This document shows, in pieces, positions 11,141 through 23,000 of a DNA stretch of 64,000 nt. Under the pieces are notes generated by a model. The model was given only the letters and a program-made list of their open reading frames with translations. It did not search any database and was not told the DNA's origin. The stretch is from Smittia aterrima. Taxonomy: Eukaryota; Arthropoda; Insecta; Diptera; Chironomidae. The stretch lies in the NCBI GenBank assembly GCA_033063855.1, contig CP093831.1, positions 13,764,001 through 13,828,000 on the forward strand, given 5' to 3'. The translations under genes were made by a program, and so were the position numbers. Positions within the stretch are counted from its first letter, which is position 1. Each line of letters opens with the position of its first letter.

Positions 11141-12559
11141 ATGGAAAAAAATAAAGTTTCTCAGTTAGACAGTGAATTGAATGAAAAGACTCGAGTACCA
11201 GAACGAAAGCCTCATCGACCAACAACATACATCGATACTCTTCTTCATTTGTTTAAGGGAAATGTTGGATCTGGTTGCTTTGGAATGGCAGACGCGATCA
11301 AGAACAGTGGTCTCCTAGTTGGAGGGCTTCTAACTATTCTCATCGCTTGCATTGTCGTCCACATGGAGCACATTTTAATAAAATCTGCGGAGTACGTACA
11401 AAAAGTAAACAAACTCGACAAGCGACCAAGTTACGCTGACACTCTCCAGATGTGCTTTGAAGGAAGCAGAAGTGAAAGGATTCGCGGCTTAGCTCCTTTC
11501 ATGAAAAGTTCTTGCAACTTCTTGATTTGCTTGACTCAACTTGGATTTTGTGCAGTTTATTTTGTATTCGTGAGTACAACATTGAAGTACATCTTTGACT
11601 TCCACGGATATGTCATCGACATTCATCTCATGACTGTCTTCGTATTTATTCCGATTTGGTTGACTTCGCTTGTTCGAGAGCTCAAACTAATGGGTAAGAA
11701 AAAAAGTTTAATTTTGAGATTTGCAATTTATGTTTTGTTCTCAGTAATCTTCTCAGCCCTCGCCAACTGCTGCATGATCACTGGAATCATTTTGACGATT
11801 GGATTCGCCGCACAAGACTTGCCTCCAATCAGCGAACGGAAATTATTTGCCGGTTTCGAGACTCTTCCTTTTTTCTTCGGAATCGCGATGTTTGCTTTTG
11901 AAGGAATTGCTCTAGTGCTTCCATTGAAGAACGCGATGAGACGCCCAGAAAAGTTTGGTGGATTTTTTGGAGTTTTGAACGTTGGAATGTTCCTCGTCAC
12001 ACTTTGTTACTTCGTTTTGGGAGAGATTGGTTACTGGAAATACGGAGACGAGACTAAGGGATCTCTGACTTTGAACCTACCAAGTCATAACGTGTAAGAT
12101 TCTAATTAAAATATTTTTAAAGAAACTCAAGATATAATTTCCAGATTCGCTCAAATCGTCATGATTACGATCGCTCTTGGAGTTTTGCTTGGTTACACAT
12201 TAGAACTTTTCATTGCTGTGCAAATATTATTCGGCAAAATCCTGGAATCTTCAAAGCTTGCTAAGCTTCATCCTGATTGGTCTGAGTATATCTTCCGAAC
12301 ACTCCTCGTCATCGGAACATTTCTCGTTGCTGAGCTTGTTCCAAATCTCACTTTGCTTTTAAGTTTTGTTGGATCAGTTTTATGTTCAGTCCTTGCATTC
12401 ATTTATCCAGTGATCATTGAGTTTGTCATTCTCGACACGAAAGGCGAAGGAATTGGATGGGAAATTTGGATGAAAAATATTTTCTTTCTTTTGTTCTCGA
12501 CGACAGGTTGCATTTCAGGAGCTTACGTTAGTGTCAGAGAAATTTATGGTCAATTTTGA
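11141..12559 (+). CDS. SLC36/AAAP amino-acid transporter 4
   Basis: Three exons: 11141-11693, 11745-12093, 12145-12559, giving 438 aa. Near-duplicate of transporter 3 with the same exon lengths (553, 349 and 415 nt). Signature HLFKGNVGSGCFGMADAI, then DLPPISER and FAFEGIALVLPL. The first intron is 51 nt, a multiple of three and stop-free, so an unspliced message would insert 17 codons (starting KKKSLILRF) after the LMG boundary; in transporter 3 the same intron would terminate translation. An acceptor-like ttag ends at 11134, six bases before the ATG. The presumed poly(A) signal of transporter 3 (AATAAA, 11101-11106) is only 35 bp upstream of this start codon. C-terminus ends SVREIYGQF. Confidence 0.9.
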
Positions 12560-12606
12560 AATGAATTAATAAATTTATTAGAAATTCATCCCAATTTATT
12601 TCAATT

Positions 12607-13197
12607 TTACAAAATTTGAACTCTCAACATGAAAGTTATCATTAAAATAACGAAAATCTTAAAGAAGTCTGCTTCCATTCCCAAGTTTGATTTTCCACTA
12701 ATATCGTACTCAAGTTCCAAAACCTTCAAAGTACCTTCGATATTATGAATTCTTTCTCGAAGAGCATCTCGGAATGGCCAGCTCTCGTTGCCAGTGACCT
12801 CAGTTAAGTTGAAATATTTATCGTAAAGTGGAAAAATTTCGTCAATTTCGCTGAGTCGTTCGATTGCTTCTTCCTTTGTGAACCTGTGTCGTTGTCGATC
12901 GGGTCTTCCAATCTTTGTTGTTTGGCTGTATTTCCAGTTCCCGAATTCTGCGTTGTCCTCTTCGTCGTATCGAACAAGAATCGATTTGTAACTGTCGAGA
13001 AGCGAATTAAGAGTTTGTATCTCCTTCAAATCTTTCATCTCTGCTTGCGATGCATTTTCGGGAATCGGAATGATTTTAGCCGATGCTAGAATTAATCAAG
13101 ATTTATGAAGGACTTTACGAGATACTTCAATAATTTCATTATCACCTGTCACAAAGATCGTCGCAATAAATGTCACGAAAAATATTTTCATCCTCAT
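12607..13197 (-). CDS. Unrecognised secreted/GPI-type protein, paralogue 1
   Basis: Two exons on the minus strand: 13197-13146 and 13085-12607, about 176 aa. Exon 1 encodes only the signal peptide (MRMKIFFVTFIATIFVT), and the intron falls at its end. The mature chain is charged and helical, with the motif GRPDRxRxxFTKEEAIERL, then IDEIFPLYDKYFN and RIHNIEGTL. It ends in a hydrophobic stretch (FFKIFVILMITFMLRVQIL), suggesting a GPI-anchor signal or a C-terminal membrane anchor. N-glycosylation sequons are visible (NLT and NES). It is a clear paralogue of the gene at 13560-14119 with the same exon layout. I recognise no domain. It converges on transporter 4, whose stop is 47 bp away. Confidence 0.75.
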
Positions 13198-13559
13198 CTG
13201 AAGGCGGTTCAACTTGAATTGAAGCGAGTCGCATCGGATTATTGAATGTTAACAAATTGAAAGTACACAACACGTTCATGATAATCAGATGAAAAGAGTC
13301 GGATTTAGATTTCGGTTGCTTTAACTTGAGAGTCTAGTTAAATCTACAATCAATCAGAAAAATGAATCAGAATCACTCAAACTTTTATTCCTCGATCGAT
13401 GTGACGTCGATATCATGTGCACTCATCATAAGTTCAAGTCTCGAGTGTAGCATCATCGATTATCACTCGGAATCGGCTGATTTCAATTCTCAATCTTCCT
13501 GAAAAACATTATCAACAGTCCTATGTGATATGAAATTTATTTATTCGATTTCAAAAACG

Positions 13560-14119
13560 TTAAGCAAACAAATTCAGAATATTGACAAAAAATACGAAGC
13601 TCATCACAGTTTGCAGATTCACTCTTAATCTCGCTGTTGAATTCCCTTCAAGTTCATCTCTGACTTCCGCGAGAGCTTCTTCGATGTTTCTGATTCTTCC
13701 TTTAAGAATATCGTTGAAGCTGTCTGACTCATTGAAATCGGAAACGTTGAAATATTTTCCGTAAATCGGAAAAATCTTATCGACATTGTTCATTTCCTTA
13801 ATTGCTTCAACTTCAGAGATTTTTGTTGGAAGTCTATCAGGACGGCCTCGATTCGAGTCGTATTCGTAATTCCAATTCTCATTCTTCTTAAACGGACTCA
13901 AATGATATCGGTAAAGAATCGAATTGTAGCCCTCGAGAAGGTGATGGAGATTCAAAGCTTCCTCCAGTTCCATGGTGTAGAGGACTGTTGCATTATGATC
14001 CGCCGCTGGGTTTGCTTGAACAGCTAAAAAATCAATCTTTAATATTTTAACTAAAAGTTTTCTCAATCTTTCTTACCAACAACAAAAAGTAAAGCAAGAA
14101 GCGATAATTTATTTTCCAT
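13560..14119 (-). CDS. Unrecognised secreted/GPI-type protein, paralogue 2
   Basis: Two exons on the minus strand: 14119-14077 and 14023-13560, about 168 aa. Exon 1 encodes a signal peptide (MENKLSLLALLFVV). Shared with paralogue 1 are the phase-1 intron right after the signal peptide, an xNWxY segment, GRPDR, the segment IFPIYGKYFNVSD and RIRNIEEAL. There are several N-glycosylation sequons (NAT, NVS, NES, NST). The C-terminus (VMSFVFFVNILNLFA) is hydrophobic to the end, as expected of a GPI signal. The longer open frame starting at 14066 is an intron read-through and not the real start. Function unknown; no family recognised. Confidence 0.75.
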
Positions 14120-14857
14120 CTTCACTGGTCGAAGGCTCAACACGAAATGATTCCATTTCTTGAATGGAATAATAATAACAGAAAGATTCTATTTCGTTTT
14201 ACAATGGAGGTGTTGCTGAGAGAAGAAATTGAGATTGTGATTCATTTGAATAAACATTTGATTATCCAATAAGGAAAGTTTTTAGCGGACAAATCTGAGC
14301 TCATTCACTAAAGTCATAATTGAATTTACAGCAAACTCTTTTCTGCAATCCAGATCGATGCAGTTTATTGACGACTGAAGCTTCAGTCGTGAATTCAGTT
14401 TCTTGAATGTTGTTGTCGAGCCAAAAGCTTAATTTATTTTAAAAGCTCTTTTCCGGAACGAAGTTTTTTCTTATTTAGCAAACACAAACTTGAAGAATAA
14501 GCAACAAAACTGTTTCAAGCTGAAAAATTGTTGACTTACACTTCCGAGCAATACTATTCATTAAAGTTTCTGCGTTGTTTTAGTGAAGAACTCGAGAAGA
14601 ATTAAATTAATAAAAATGAAAATGAGAATAAATTTTGGATTCTGTCGAAAAACTGTGAGTGAAAGAATAATTCTTGTTAAAAGTTTTTATTTGAAAAAGC
14701 TTTTTCGATTATCACCAAGCCTCGATGTTTATCGCGTAAATTTATATTTTTCAAAGAACCAATTGCGCAATTAAAACTGAAACGATATTGACATTTCAAT
14801 GAAACAGTGTTTTTCATTCATTCGTGCTCTCGAAATGAGAACAATTTCTTATAACTT
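14120..14857. other. Intergenic, no gene supported
   Basis: AT-rich sequence between the small secreted gene and the SNX8 stop codon. The short plus-strand frame at 14583-14774 is basic and low complexity, with no support. The region presumably holds the upstream region of paralogue 2 and the SNX8 3' UTR. Confidence 0.45.
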
Positions 14858-16074
14858 TCAATTCAGTTTGTCACTTTCCAATTGTACAATTTTGTTGAGA
14901 ACTTCTGAAATTTTCGTGAAACCTTTCGCCTCTTCGTGTGAGAACTGAAGCAAAATCGAAGGTAAAAGTTTCAAGTATTTCTGTGTGAACTTTGATTCTT
15001 GAACCACACAAAACAGTGCAAATGCGGTTCGTTGCGCTACGATTTCAATATCAGTGCTTTGGCTGATTGAGCTAACGTCGGTTGAAGGTCCACGAATGGC
15101 ACTTCGTATTTTCTCTTTACTAGTTTGCAGAGCTTTCGCTTGTTGCTCTGCATTCAAGTTCTTTTCAACACGATCGCACATGTCAGAATGAGCAGATAGC
15201 ACATCGATAATCATTTCGAGTCGTTCCATCACCGCATTTTGTTGGTTTTGCGCTAGCTGATTGCTTTCCTTGGAGATCTCGGTAAACTGTGATGAAAAGT
15301 TTTCCACGCTGCGATCATTCGTCTCGCGGATCACTAAATCAAGCACCAACGACATCTCAGCGAAATCTTTCGATTGATTCGTTTCACGCTTTGCTTGTTC
15401 TGTCATAAGCCTCTTCAATTTTACAACGTAGTTGAGCATAATTCTCATGTGTTCGCGACTCTCATCCAACCGGTCGACGTCAATAAATGCAAGTTTGACC
15501 TCAATTGGTACATTAAGAAACTCGTCTGGGCTCTTCAGATACACTTCTTGCATAATATTTTGGTGATCACTGTGCGTGTTTGTGAGAAAGCATCTGAATA
15601 GATCATCGACTGAAAATAACGGATGATGACTCATCAATCGTAACCATCGTTGAAGGCCAGCTCGACGCTCTTCTAGAAACGAATCTAACATGATTTGCTT
15701 AGGCGGTAATCTCGGAATGATTCTGTTTGAATATTTAGCCATTAATAGATTAGAAAGTTGAACGAAATCATTGTAACGCCGCTCAACTTTGCTGTTGTGT
15801 TTTTCTGATGTTATCTAAAAAGAGAATTCAACGATGTCGATTTTTGAATGATAAGAAATGATCTAAAAACCTACTTCATATACTGTGTGCTTCAGGAACG
15901 TTCCCTTCTTCTCAGGAATCAAAGCGACTTTGATTGAGTCCGAAATGTATCGCAAATCGTCGTTGGGAATTGTCGTTGCATTGTCTAAAATTCAATCGTT
16001 GATAACAATTGGTTGCGCAAGAGAAACTCGTCATTACCTGCCGTTTCATCGGGGTCTTTTATTTCTTCCATCAT
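14858..16074 (-). CDS. Snx8: Sorting nexin 8 (PX-BAR)
   Basis: Three exons on the minus strand: 16074-16038, 15984-15875, 15814-14858, giving 367 aa. The start MMEEIKDPDETA is the first ATG in frame. The PX domain covers about residues 25-135: VALIPEKKGTFLKHTVYE, then VERRYNDF (the Arg-Tyr phosphoinositide-binding pair), then RLPPKQ and FLEERRAGLQRWL, which is typical of SNX8/Mvp1. The remaining ~220 residues are helical and charged, matching the BAR region. SNX8 binds PI3P on early endosomes and works in endosome-to-Golgi sorting. The protein is shorter than human SNX8, with a very short N-terminus. The downstream flank is gene-free. Confidence 0.87.
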
Positions 16075-18168
16075 TCTGCAAACCTTCTCAGCAGAATCAA
16101 GTAAAAATTAAGCGATTTAAGTTTGTTGCGTCATGGAAATTTAATAAACAAACAAAAAAATTGAATTGTGACTTTTAGCGTGCGGCGAAACGAGTCTTTT
16201 ATGAACAGCTCGTTCAATACTACTGGCGAAAAACAAAGAATGAACAGCGCTCAGCTGATAGAAAATATCAACGCGAGAGAGACCGCGTGAGAAATACTTT
16301 AACTCTTTTTTAATCTAACTCGAAGTTAATTTTAATCTTGCTCTTAAATTTAATCTAATCCACATTTTTCAATTATTTTTCCGGGAGCCACTCCAAGATG
16401 TCAATTGAAGTTTGTTGCTGTCAATCAAAATAAATTTATTTTTCTCTAAAGAATTGCGAAATTAGAATACATTATATTTAAGAAAAATAGAACGCAAGTG
16501 AATTAGCGAATTTAATCTAAATGGTCGAAACGTTTATCGTCCATTCACTTGCATTGCTTGTCGAGTTTGAGATGGCATTAAAAAGCAGTTGAACTTGAAT
16601 TAAGCCTGCAGCTCTTACACTACCATGAACTTGCTGATTCAGCAATGCTAAAACTCATCTTGCCTCTTTGATTTCATCTTCGAAGGTTTTCCTCATCAAG
16701 CCGGTAAATTGCTCTTCGTTACAAAGCTTTGAAGAAGAAGAAAAACGATCCAAACAAATAATGTTGGAGCGACTGGTTTGTAAAATCAGCTTTGCACAAT
16801 GACGGAGATTTTGCTTGTACAAACTACAACAACAAAGCTCACACATGCCGGCGATCTTCTCATATTTCTGTATTTTTCTCCACACGCTGACGATGGATTT
16901 GATGGAACTCAATTCAGTTCATTCTGAAGAGTTGAGCGCGCAGTTTATTCCAGTTTTGTTGATGAAAAATTTCTCCTTGTTATAAAAATAAAACAGTCAT
17001 TAAAGGGCGATGAAGTGAAACATGCAAAGTGAATAAATTTTCTTAAAGATCGACTGAGAAAAACAACTTTTGAGAATCAAGTCTTATCACGTCACTAAAG
17101 CTTTTGTTCGTTCTTAACAAAGCATTCTGACAAAAAAATATATTTTAATCTTTGATATTTAAAATATTGGTAGCGAGCAGAAATCTTTGTCAACAAATCG
17201 ATAAAGCAATTTTTTAGAGGTCGCGGAAGACTGTGAATTACACTCAAGGCGACGAAGATGCAATAATTTCGAAGCAAAAGAAGACAAGAACAAGTTGAAT
17301 AAAATTGTGTGAGAGTTAAAAAGTGTTGAGTCTTCTTAGGAACGATGAAGTGGATTTTACGAAGTTATGGAATTGCGTACATCAATGACGTCGTGAGTTT
17401 GAGTTTAGCCTTGATAACTTCATCCGAATCGTTAGCTGATGCTTTTGTTTACCGGTTGAGATATTTTCGCCATTTCACAGTCGATTAAATCATGAAAATG
17501 CCAGAGAGATTATCCGAACGCTTCCTAATTAGTGAAATTGCAAATTACTCGAGAGATCGTTTTAAACAACTCTAGAGCAACTTTGAAAATCAAATCAAGC
17601 GTCGAGCTCCTACGACTTAGAGTAAAACTTAATCGTGATGTTAATTGCACTCTCGGAACTCGCGAGTGGAACTCGACACGATAATTAGTTGTTTCAATTA
17701 TTCACAAGTTTAGAAATTTCTAAGCGAATAAGTCACGCGGCAGATTTCTCAATGCCAGGCCTGGGGGGCGGTAATTAAGACGACAGGGAACCCAAAAAAT
17801 TGACTTAATTTGCTGACAGGTTTATGAACGATAACGTCGTAAAAAATGAAACTTTTGTCGTCTTAGACGACTCGTCTAGAAATTCCGGAGGCGGTTACTC
17901 CGTAAGAATGTTAAAGCGTCAATCGAAAGACGAAAAGAACAAATCTAGAATTTCCTGAAAATCAAGATCATCTTGAAAGGGGAAGTGAGGTTTCTGTTTC
18001 AAACTACACGCGCTCTTGAGCCAATCCGGTTGTGCAATTTCAAATCGTGACGTTTATTAAGTTGTATCAAGTTCAAGTACAGATTATTGTTATTGAATAT
18101 CATTGGATGCTTGTGCATTTACACGTTTTCGCTATTTAATATCAAACTTTAGCTTGTGATTTTCTGAC
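16075..18168. other. Intergenic, no gene supported
   Basis: About 2.1 kb between the divergent 5' end of SNX8 and the 3' end of the ionotropic receptor. The short minus-strand frames at 16655-16912 and 17095-17277 lack recognisable domains. A GC-rich patch (gccaggcctggggggcgg, around 17754-17771) stands out from the AT-rich background, but I cannot assign it. Confidence 0.45.
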
Positions 18169-20086
18169 TCAAACATTTGCCGGTTTCACTTGAATTATTC
18201 TTACTCGTTTCCCCTTCGTTTTCCTCAATAACTTCCGCATTAAGCTTCGAAAGAATTTTTTGAGAAAATTGAAAGGAAATTTTTCAAAAAGAAAAACGAT
18301 GAAAGCGACTGAGTATCCAACAACCAAAATAACGATTATTCCGAGGAGGTCATTAAACTTTATGAAGAAATCCTCATTTTCGACGAACTTCCTCTCCTGC
18401 ATAGGCTTGACGATATCTTGGATTAGGTCATTAAAAAATTGTTGAAATCCTGCCTCAAATAAACGATCATAGTAGAGTTGTAAGCGTTCGTAGAAGGGAC
18501 TGAACTTGGGGATGTCAAGAGTTCCAAAGAAAGCCATTGTTACTTCAGGAATTTCGTAAAAATAATCGGTCATGAAAGGCTCTCCGTCAAAAGAATTGAA
18601 AACAACTTTAGCCGCGTTACATTCAACTATCATGACATTCTTAAATTCCGTTAATTTAAGTTCCGAAAAACTTCTTTTATCGATTCGACCAATGATTGAA
18701 GAGTATCGTTTAGGATCAGCTTTGATTCTTTCGCGGAAACCATTAACGACTGTAAACTTGAAGTTACTTTCGTATAACTCATCGAAAGTTTTTAATCGAA
18801 TTCCTTCTCTGGACGTAGTCATTGTTGAAATGATGAATGATAGGTAAATGTTACTTATCACGAAAGTCGTGCAAACCATAATTACCCATAAAAGATTTTG
18901 AGTTTTTCCATTGCGTTTCAAAGGGACTACTTGCCCAAGGAAAATTCCAACGGTCCCGATTACAAAATAAACGGTTTTGGTTGATTTCGGGAAACGGATT
19001 CTTAGAAGTCGCCAGCATATCGTACAGAGCCCGAATGAAATGAACAAAATGATCCAAGAAAGTTTATCAAATGGATGGAAAATGAAATGTAGAAAAGATT
19101 GACGAAGTGGATTTGGAACGAGAGCGCAATATCCAGTTTGGATGTAATTTATGATGCGTTGCCGATATGGAGTGTTTGGTAATATGAGTTCGTAGCTGAG
19201 ATTCAGATCAGCCCAATCGTTTCGAAAGATTTCTTCGATTTTCTCAATTCTTCGGTCATCATTCCATTTAATGTTTAAAGCTTCAGTAACTGATGCATTT
19301 TGATGACTCGCAATAACCTTGATAAGCAAAATTGTGACGCCAAGCGGCGCTCCCCGAAGCTATGTGAGAGTTTTAGTTTGTAGCGCGTAAACGAATCGAT
19401 AAGTGTAGCCATGCATGTCCCGTAGTTTATCAGGGAAATTCAGATCAACATTCGCTCCCTTTTGATCAATTTCACAAATGACTTCGTCAAAACAATGTTT
19501 GTCTCTCGATTTGTCGCGACAGAAACGATTGAATGTTGTAATTTTCCATGATTCACTCCAATGAATGACGATAAAGTTGAGGATTCCATAGAAGTCGAAG
19601 AAACGAGAAATTTCAGAATTGACTTTGGTTGTTGAAACGAAAATAAATTTTGCAGTATTGACGAAAAAGCTTGAGTCGAAAGTTTTGTTGAATTGAGAGA
19701 TGAGAAGTTTCTGAAAATAAATATTGAAACATTATGATTGAGTGGGAAGCATAACTTACTGCATCAGTAATATTAGAGACGATGACGACAAACGAAGCAT
19801 GTCGAATTCGTTGATGCTTGAAAGTGTGAGAACTTGATGGCAAAATCAAAACATTTTCAAGTTGCACTTTGTGAACGATTTCATCGAACAGTGAACTTTT
19901 GCATTCCACTTCAAGAATTGCAACATCGTGAACTCTCGAAGAATCTTTCACCTTTGCATCGCGAACTAAATCTCCAATGAATCTCGAAATATTCTCGTTC
20001 TCGTCTGCACGAGAAAAACAATTTTCAATCGCAAAAGAAACTTTGATGAACAGGAAAATCAGAAGAAAAATCTTAAATCCGTTCAT
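18169..20086 (-). pseudogene. Divergent ionotropic receptor with one in-frame TAG
   Basis: Two exons on the minus strand: 20086-19760 and 19710-18169, 622 codon positions. A signal peptide (MNGFKIFLLIFLFIKVSFA) is followed by an N-terminal region with the IR pattern FPDKLRDMHGYTYRF, then the ligand-binding S1 half. The ion channel has TM1 (about codons 327-344), the pore helix/TM2 (355-371) and TM3 (383-403). The S2 half follows, and TM4 is at about 564-584 with a basic tail. This is the architecture of insect divergent (gustatory or olfactory) IRs. The only defect is TAG at codon 226 (19362-19360), inside S1 just before LRGAPLGVTI. Everything downstream remains open for 285 codons and conserves the fold. 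It may be a young pseudogene, a null allele, a read-through 'pseudo-pseudogene' or a base error. Expected role if functional: chemosensory cation channel in sensory neuron dendrites. Confidence 0.8.
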
Positions 20087-23000
20087 TTTCGCAGAAGTCT
20101 GGTTTACGATTGAATCATTACAACGTTTCAAAGAGTTTTCACTTCAACTCATTTTGATGATATCAAACATTAATTTGATTAATTGCACTCAACGGGTTTG
20201 AAATCTCAACAAAACTTTTTAACCGTCGCTTAAGTTTTAAAAAAATCTCTCAGAGAATTTCCACGAAAAGAAAATTTATTTTCTCAACAAAAGAAAATCA
20301 GTCGCAAACACTTTTCACTTAATTTTGAAATTGTCGCATGTCATCTGTTTTCAAGATTTCACGATAATTTCAGTTGAAGTTTAAGCAAATCCGAGCAACA
20401 TCTGAGACAATCAAAAGTTTCGTCACTTGATATTTCATTTTATATGATTACTCAAATTTCAAAGAGTTTGGTTTTTCAAAAGAAATATTGAAAATAATTT
20501 CAATATTCAATCATTTGACATGACACTTTTTATGAACTCACCCCCGCGATCGCTAAACACTAACACAACCGCGTTTGCTCTCGGTCGGAAGAGCTAATTA
20601 TTTATTTATTTTCAAATATTTTGTGCAATTTAAGCGCCTTGTGTCTCAAATAGCATGATCTAATTTATTTGATGACTGATAACAGGCGAGTTTTTGTGAA
20701 GATTCACCGGATGAATCATAAAATCATTAAATTTATCCAATTTTATCTTAAAAAAGTTTCGCGGCGCGATCAAGATTTTTTTATAAAACAAAAGATCAAA
20801 GACATGATTCTGGAATGAAATCGAATCAATTAACAAAGACTAAAGTATCGGTTGTTAATGCAGTTTACTCATCAACAGATGCACGAAAAAGGCTTTTCTT
20901 GCTTTCATCCAGTTCAACACGACAAGTCAACAAAAACATTCAATCAACACAGCGATTCCATCTCGTCTCTAAATGAGAAGAATGACAGCATCATAGCCCT
21001 CTCGTATCGACGGATCAACTCTCTCATGTGAGTACTGAAAAGTTTCAATCAATTAGGTTAATTAAGTTCGTTTGAAGTGATTTTTCAAATGATTCGACAA
21101 TGACGTTTCTGGTTTGAGTGTTTGAACGGTGTGACTGTTGATATTTTGCCAAAAATCTTAAGTGAACGCTCTGCACGTGACAAAAGTACTTACACCGCCT
21201 CTCTCTTCTCGAAATCATTGCTGAAAAGAAAATTCAAGTTCATGAAGATGAAATGAGATCACGAATGAACACAAAAAGTAAAGAAAAAGACTGTCGCGTG
21301 TGTGGGACTGTGAAAAGTAATTGAATAAAGCACAAATGTAAGCAACAATTCGTTTCTCGGTTAGCTGACTGACAGAGAATGGAGCAGACGAGATATGCAA
21401 TCAATTTTCAGCGGCAATGACAAACGAGAAAGTTGGGATTTCGTTTTTTATTGCGATTTGTCATCGTCCCGTTATGTTCATCCGAATTAAGCAAACTGCC
21501 AACGCACTCGCGTTATCGACGCTAAATAAAGGCGCGAAACAAAAATTTTTGGTAATAAAAAATTGAATGCTTAGTCAATGTCGTTGACAGAGCCGCGCGT
21601 TGGTCGTACGTTCGCTTAAACAAATAATCAATTTTCCTTTTTCTACCTGACGCCATTTGGCTTTTCCTCGCCGGAAGGAATGTGATTGTGACAATTTGCT
21701 ATGCCAAACGAGTTTCAACGACAGAGGATAAAGTTGTTGAGCAAATGGATATACCGTTTGCAATATGTTATCGTCGCTCGTTGTCCTCTAACGGTTGATG
21801 CAATTATAAGGATTTAGCAAATATGTATTGCGTTCATCAATTTTTCTTGATTAATAAGGCGGAAAATTGTGAAACTGATGCGAAAGCTCTTTTTCTCGTT
21901 CTGTATCAGAAAAGTTTCAATCTCCATAAACCACTTTGTCACTTCGTTCCACTTAGTTTGAAAGCTTCTCAGATAATTGATTAGTCTCGATGAATGAACA
22001 GACGCCGTTAAACCTATAAAACCTTTATTAGTCGCTGGAGCAACAAGTAAAGTTTTCTACAAACTCTGGAATAAAAAGAATTATCCGATGTTTTATTGCC
22101 AACCCACAAGTTGTGGTTGTTCTCATATAAAATTTTCCCGAGTTTAACGAGCATCTCTGATTTATGAAAATCTAGTTTAATATCGTAGTCGACCCAGTGT
22201 TATTTTTAGCGTTGTTCTTCGGTTACTAAGTGCCACGTTAACTTAATCCCAAGGAATGCATTTCTGTTTCCATTTATAATGAGAACGCAATTATTGTCTA
22301 TGTCCAACTTTCTGCTCAATGAACATGAAAGTGTCGAGAAGCACTGCTAATCCATTCATATCGTATTTTCCGCAAGAGATTTCACATTAGGGACAGAGCA
22401 CTCTGATAATCTTAATCACAAGAGGAAAGCTTACATCAACATTTCGGACAAAGCTCATGTCAGTGCTAAAAAGTTAAACGAAATTCACGTAATTCCCTTG
22501 CTTGCAATTTCAACGGATTTCTTTTTCTCTTACATTAACCGCTCTCGTCTTCCAAGCGAAGTTTATATTATGCAAATGTCAACCGAAACGAGTCGCCGTG
22601 TAAGTATTAGAACAAAATATCGAAATTGGAAAATTAATAAATGCTCGCCTGATGTGCACAGTTACGTATTTTATTGCTTTGAAGAAGCGGAGGAGCATTT
22701 GAACGTTAGTTTCAAGCGATCAAGTCGTGTATCGCATCAAGCTTTTTTAGCTTTGGAAAAGTTTTCCTTTTAGAGGAATTTCCCGAGGAATTTGTAATTA
22801 AAAACCATCAGGCTGAAGCAATTTTTCATCTTCAGCCACACGTATGAGAAAAATAATTTTAATTAAAACAAAGTGGAATGCTTTTGTAAGGAGAAGCATG
22901 AATTGTATTGTTGCTGCGTCGTCATTCACCGAAACGGAAGAGAGCGAAATAGAATCAAACGTTTCTGAACAATCGGAATACCTGAAGAAGTGAGTCGCTT

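Noticed and set aside
16655..16912. 85-codon minus-strand ORF with several Cys
   Set aside because: No signal peptide, no regular Cys spacing, no splice sites; likely random.
19328..19362. A 33-nt micro-intron removing the TAG in the ionotropic receptor
   Set aside because: A GT at the Phe-Val boundary and the AG of the TAG would allow it and keep frame, but 33 nt is below usual insect intron size, there is no good donor consensus, and residues on both sides look like coding ligand-binding domain.
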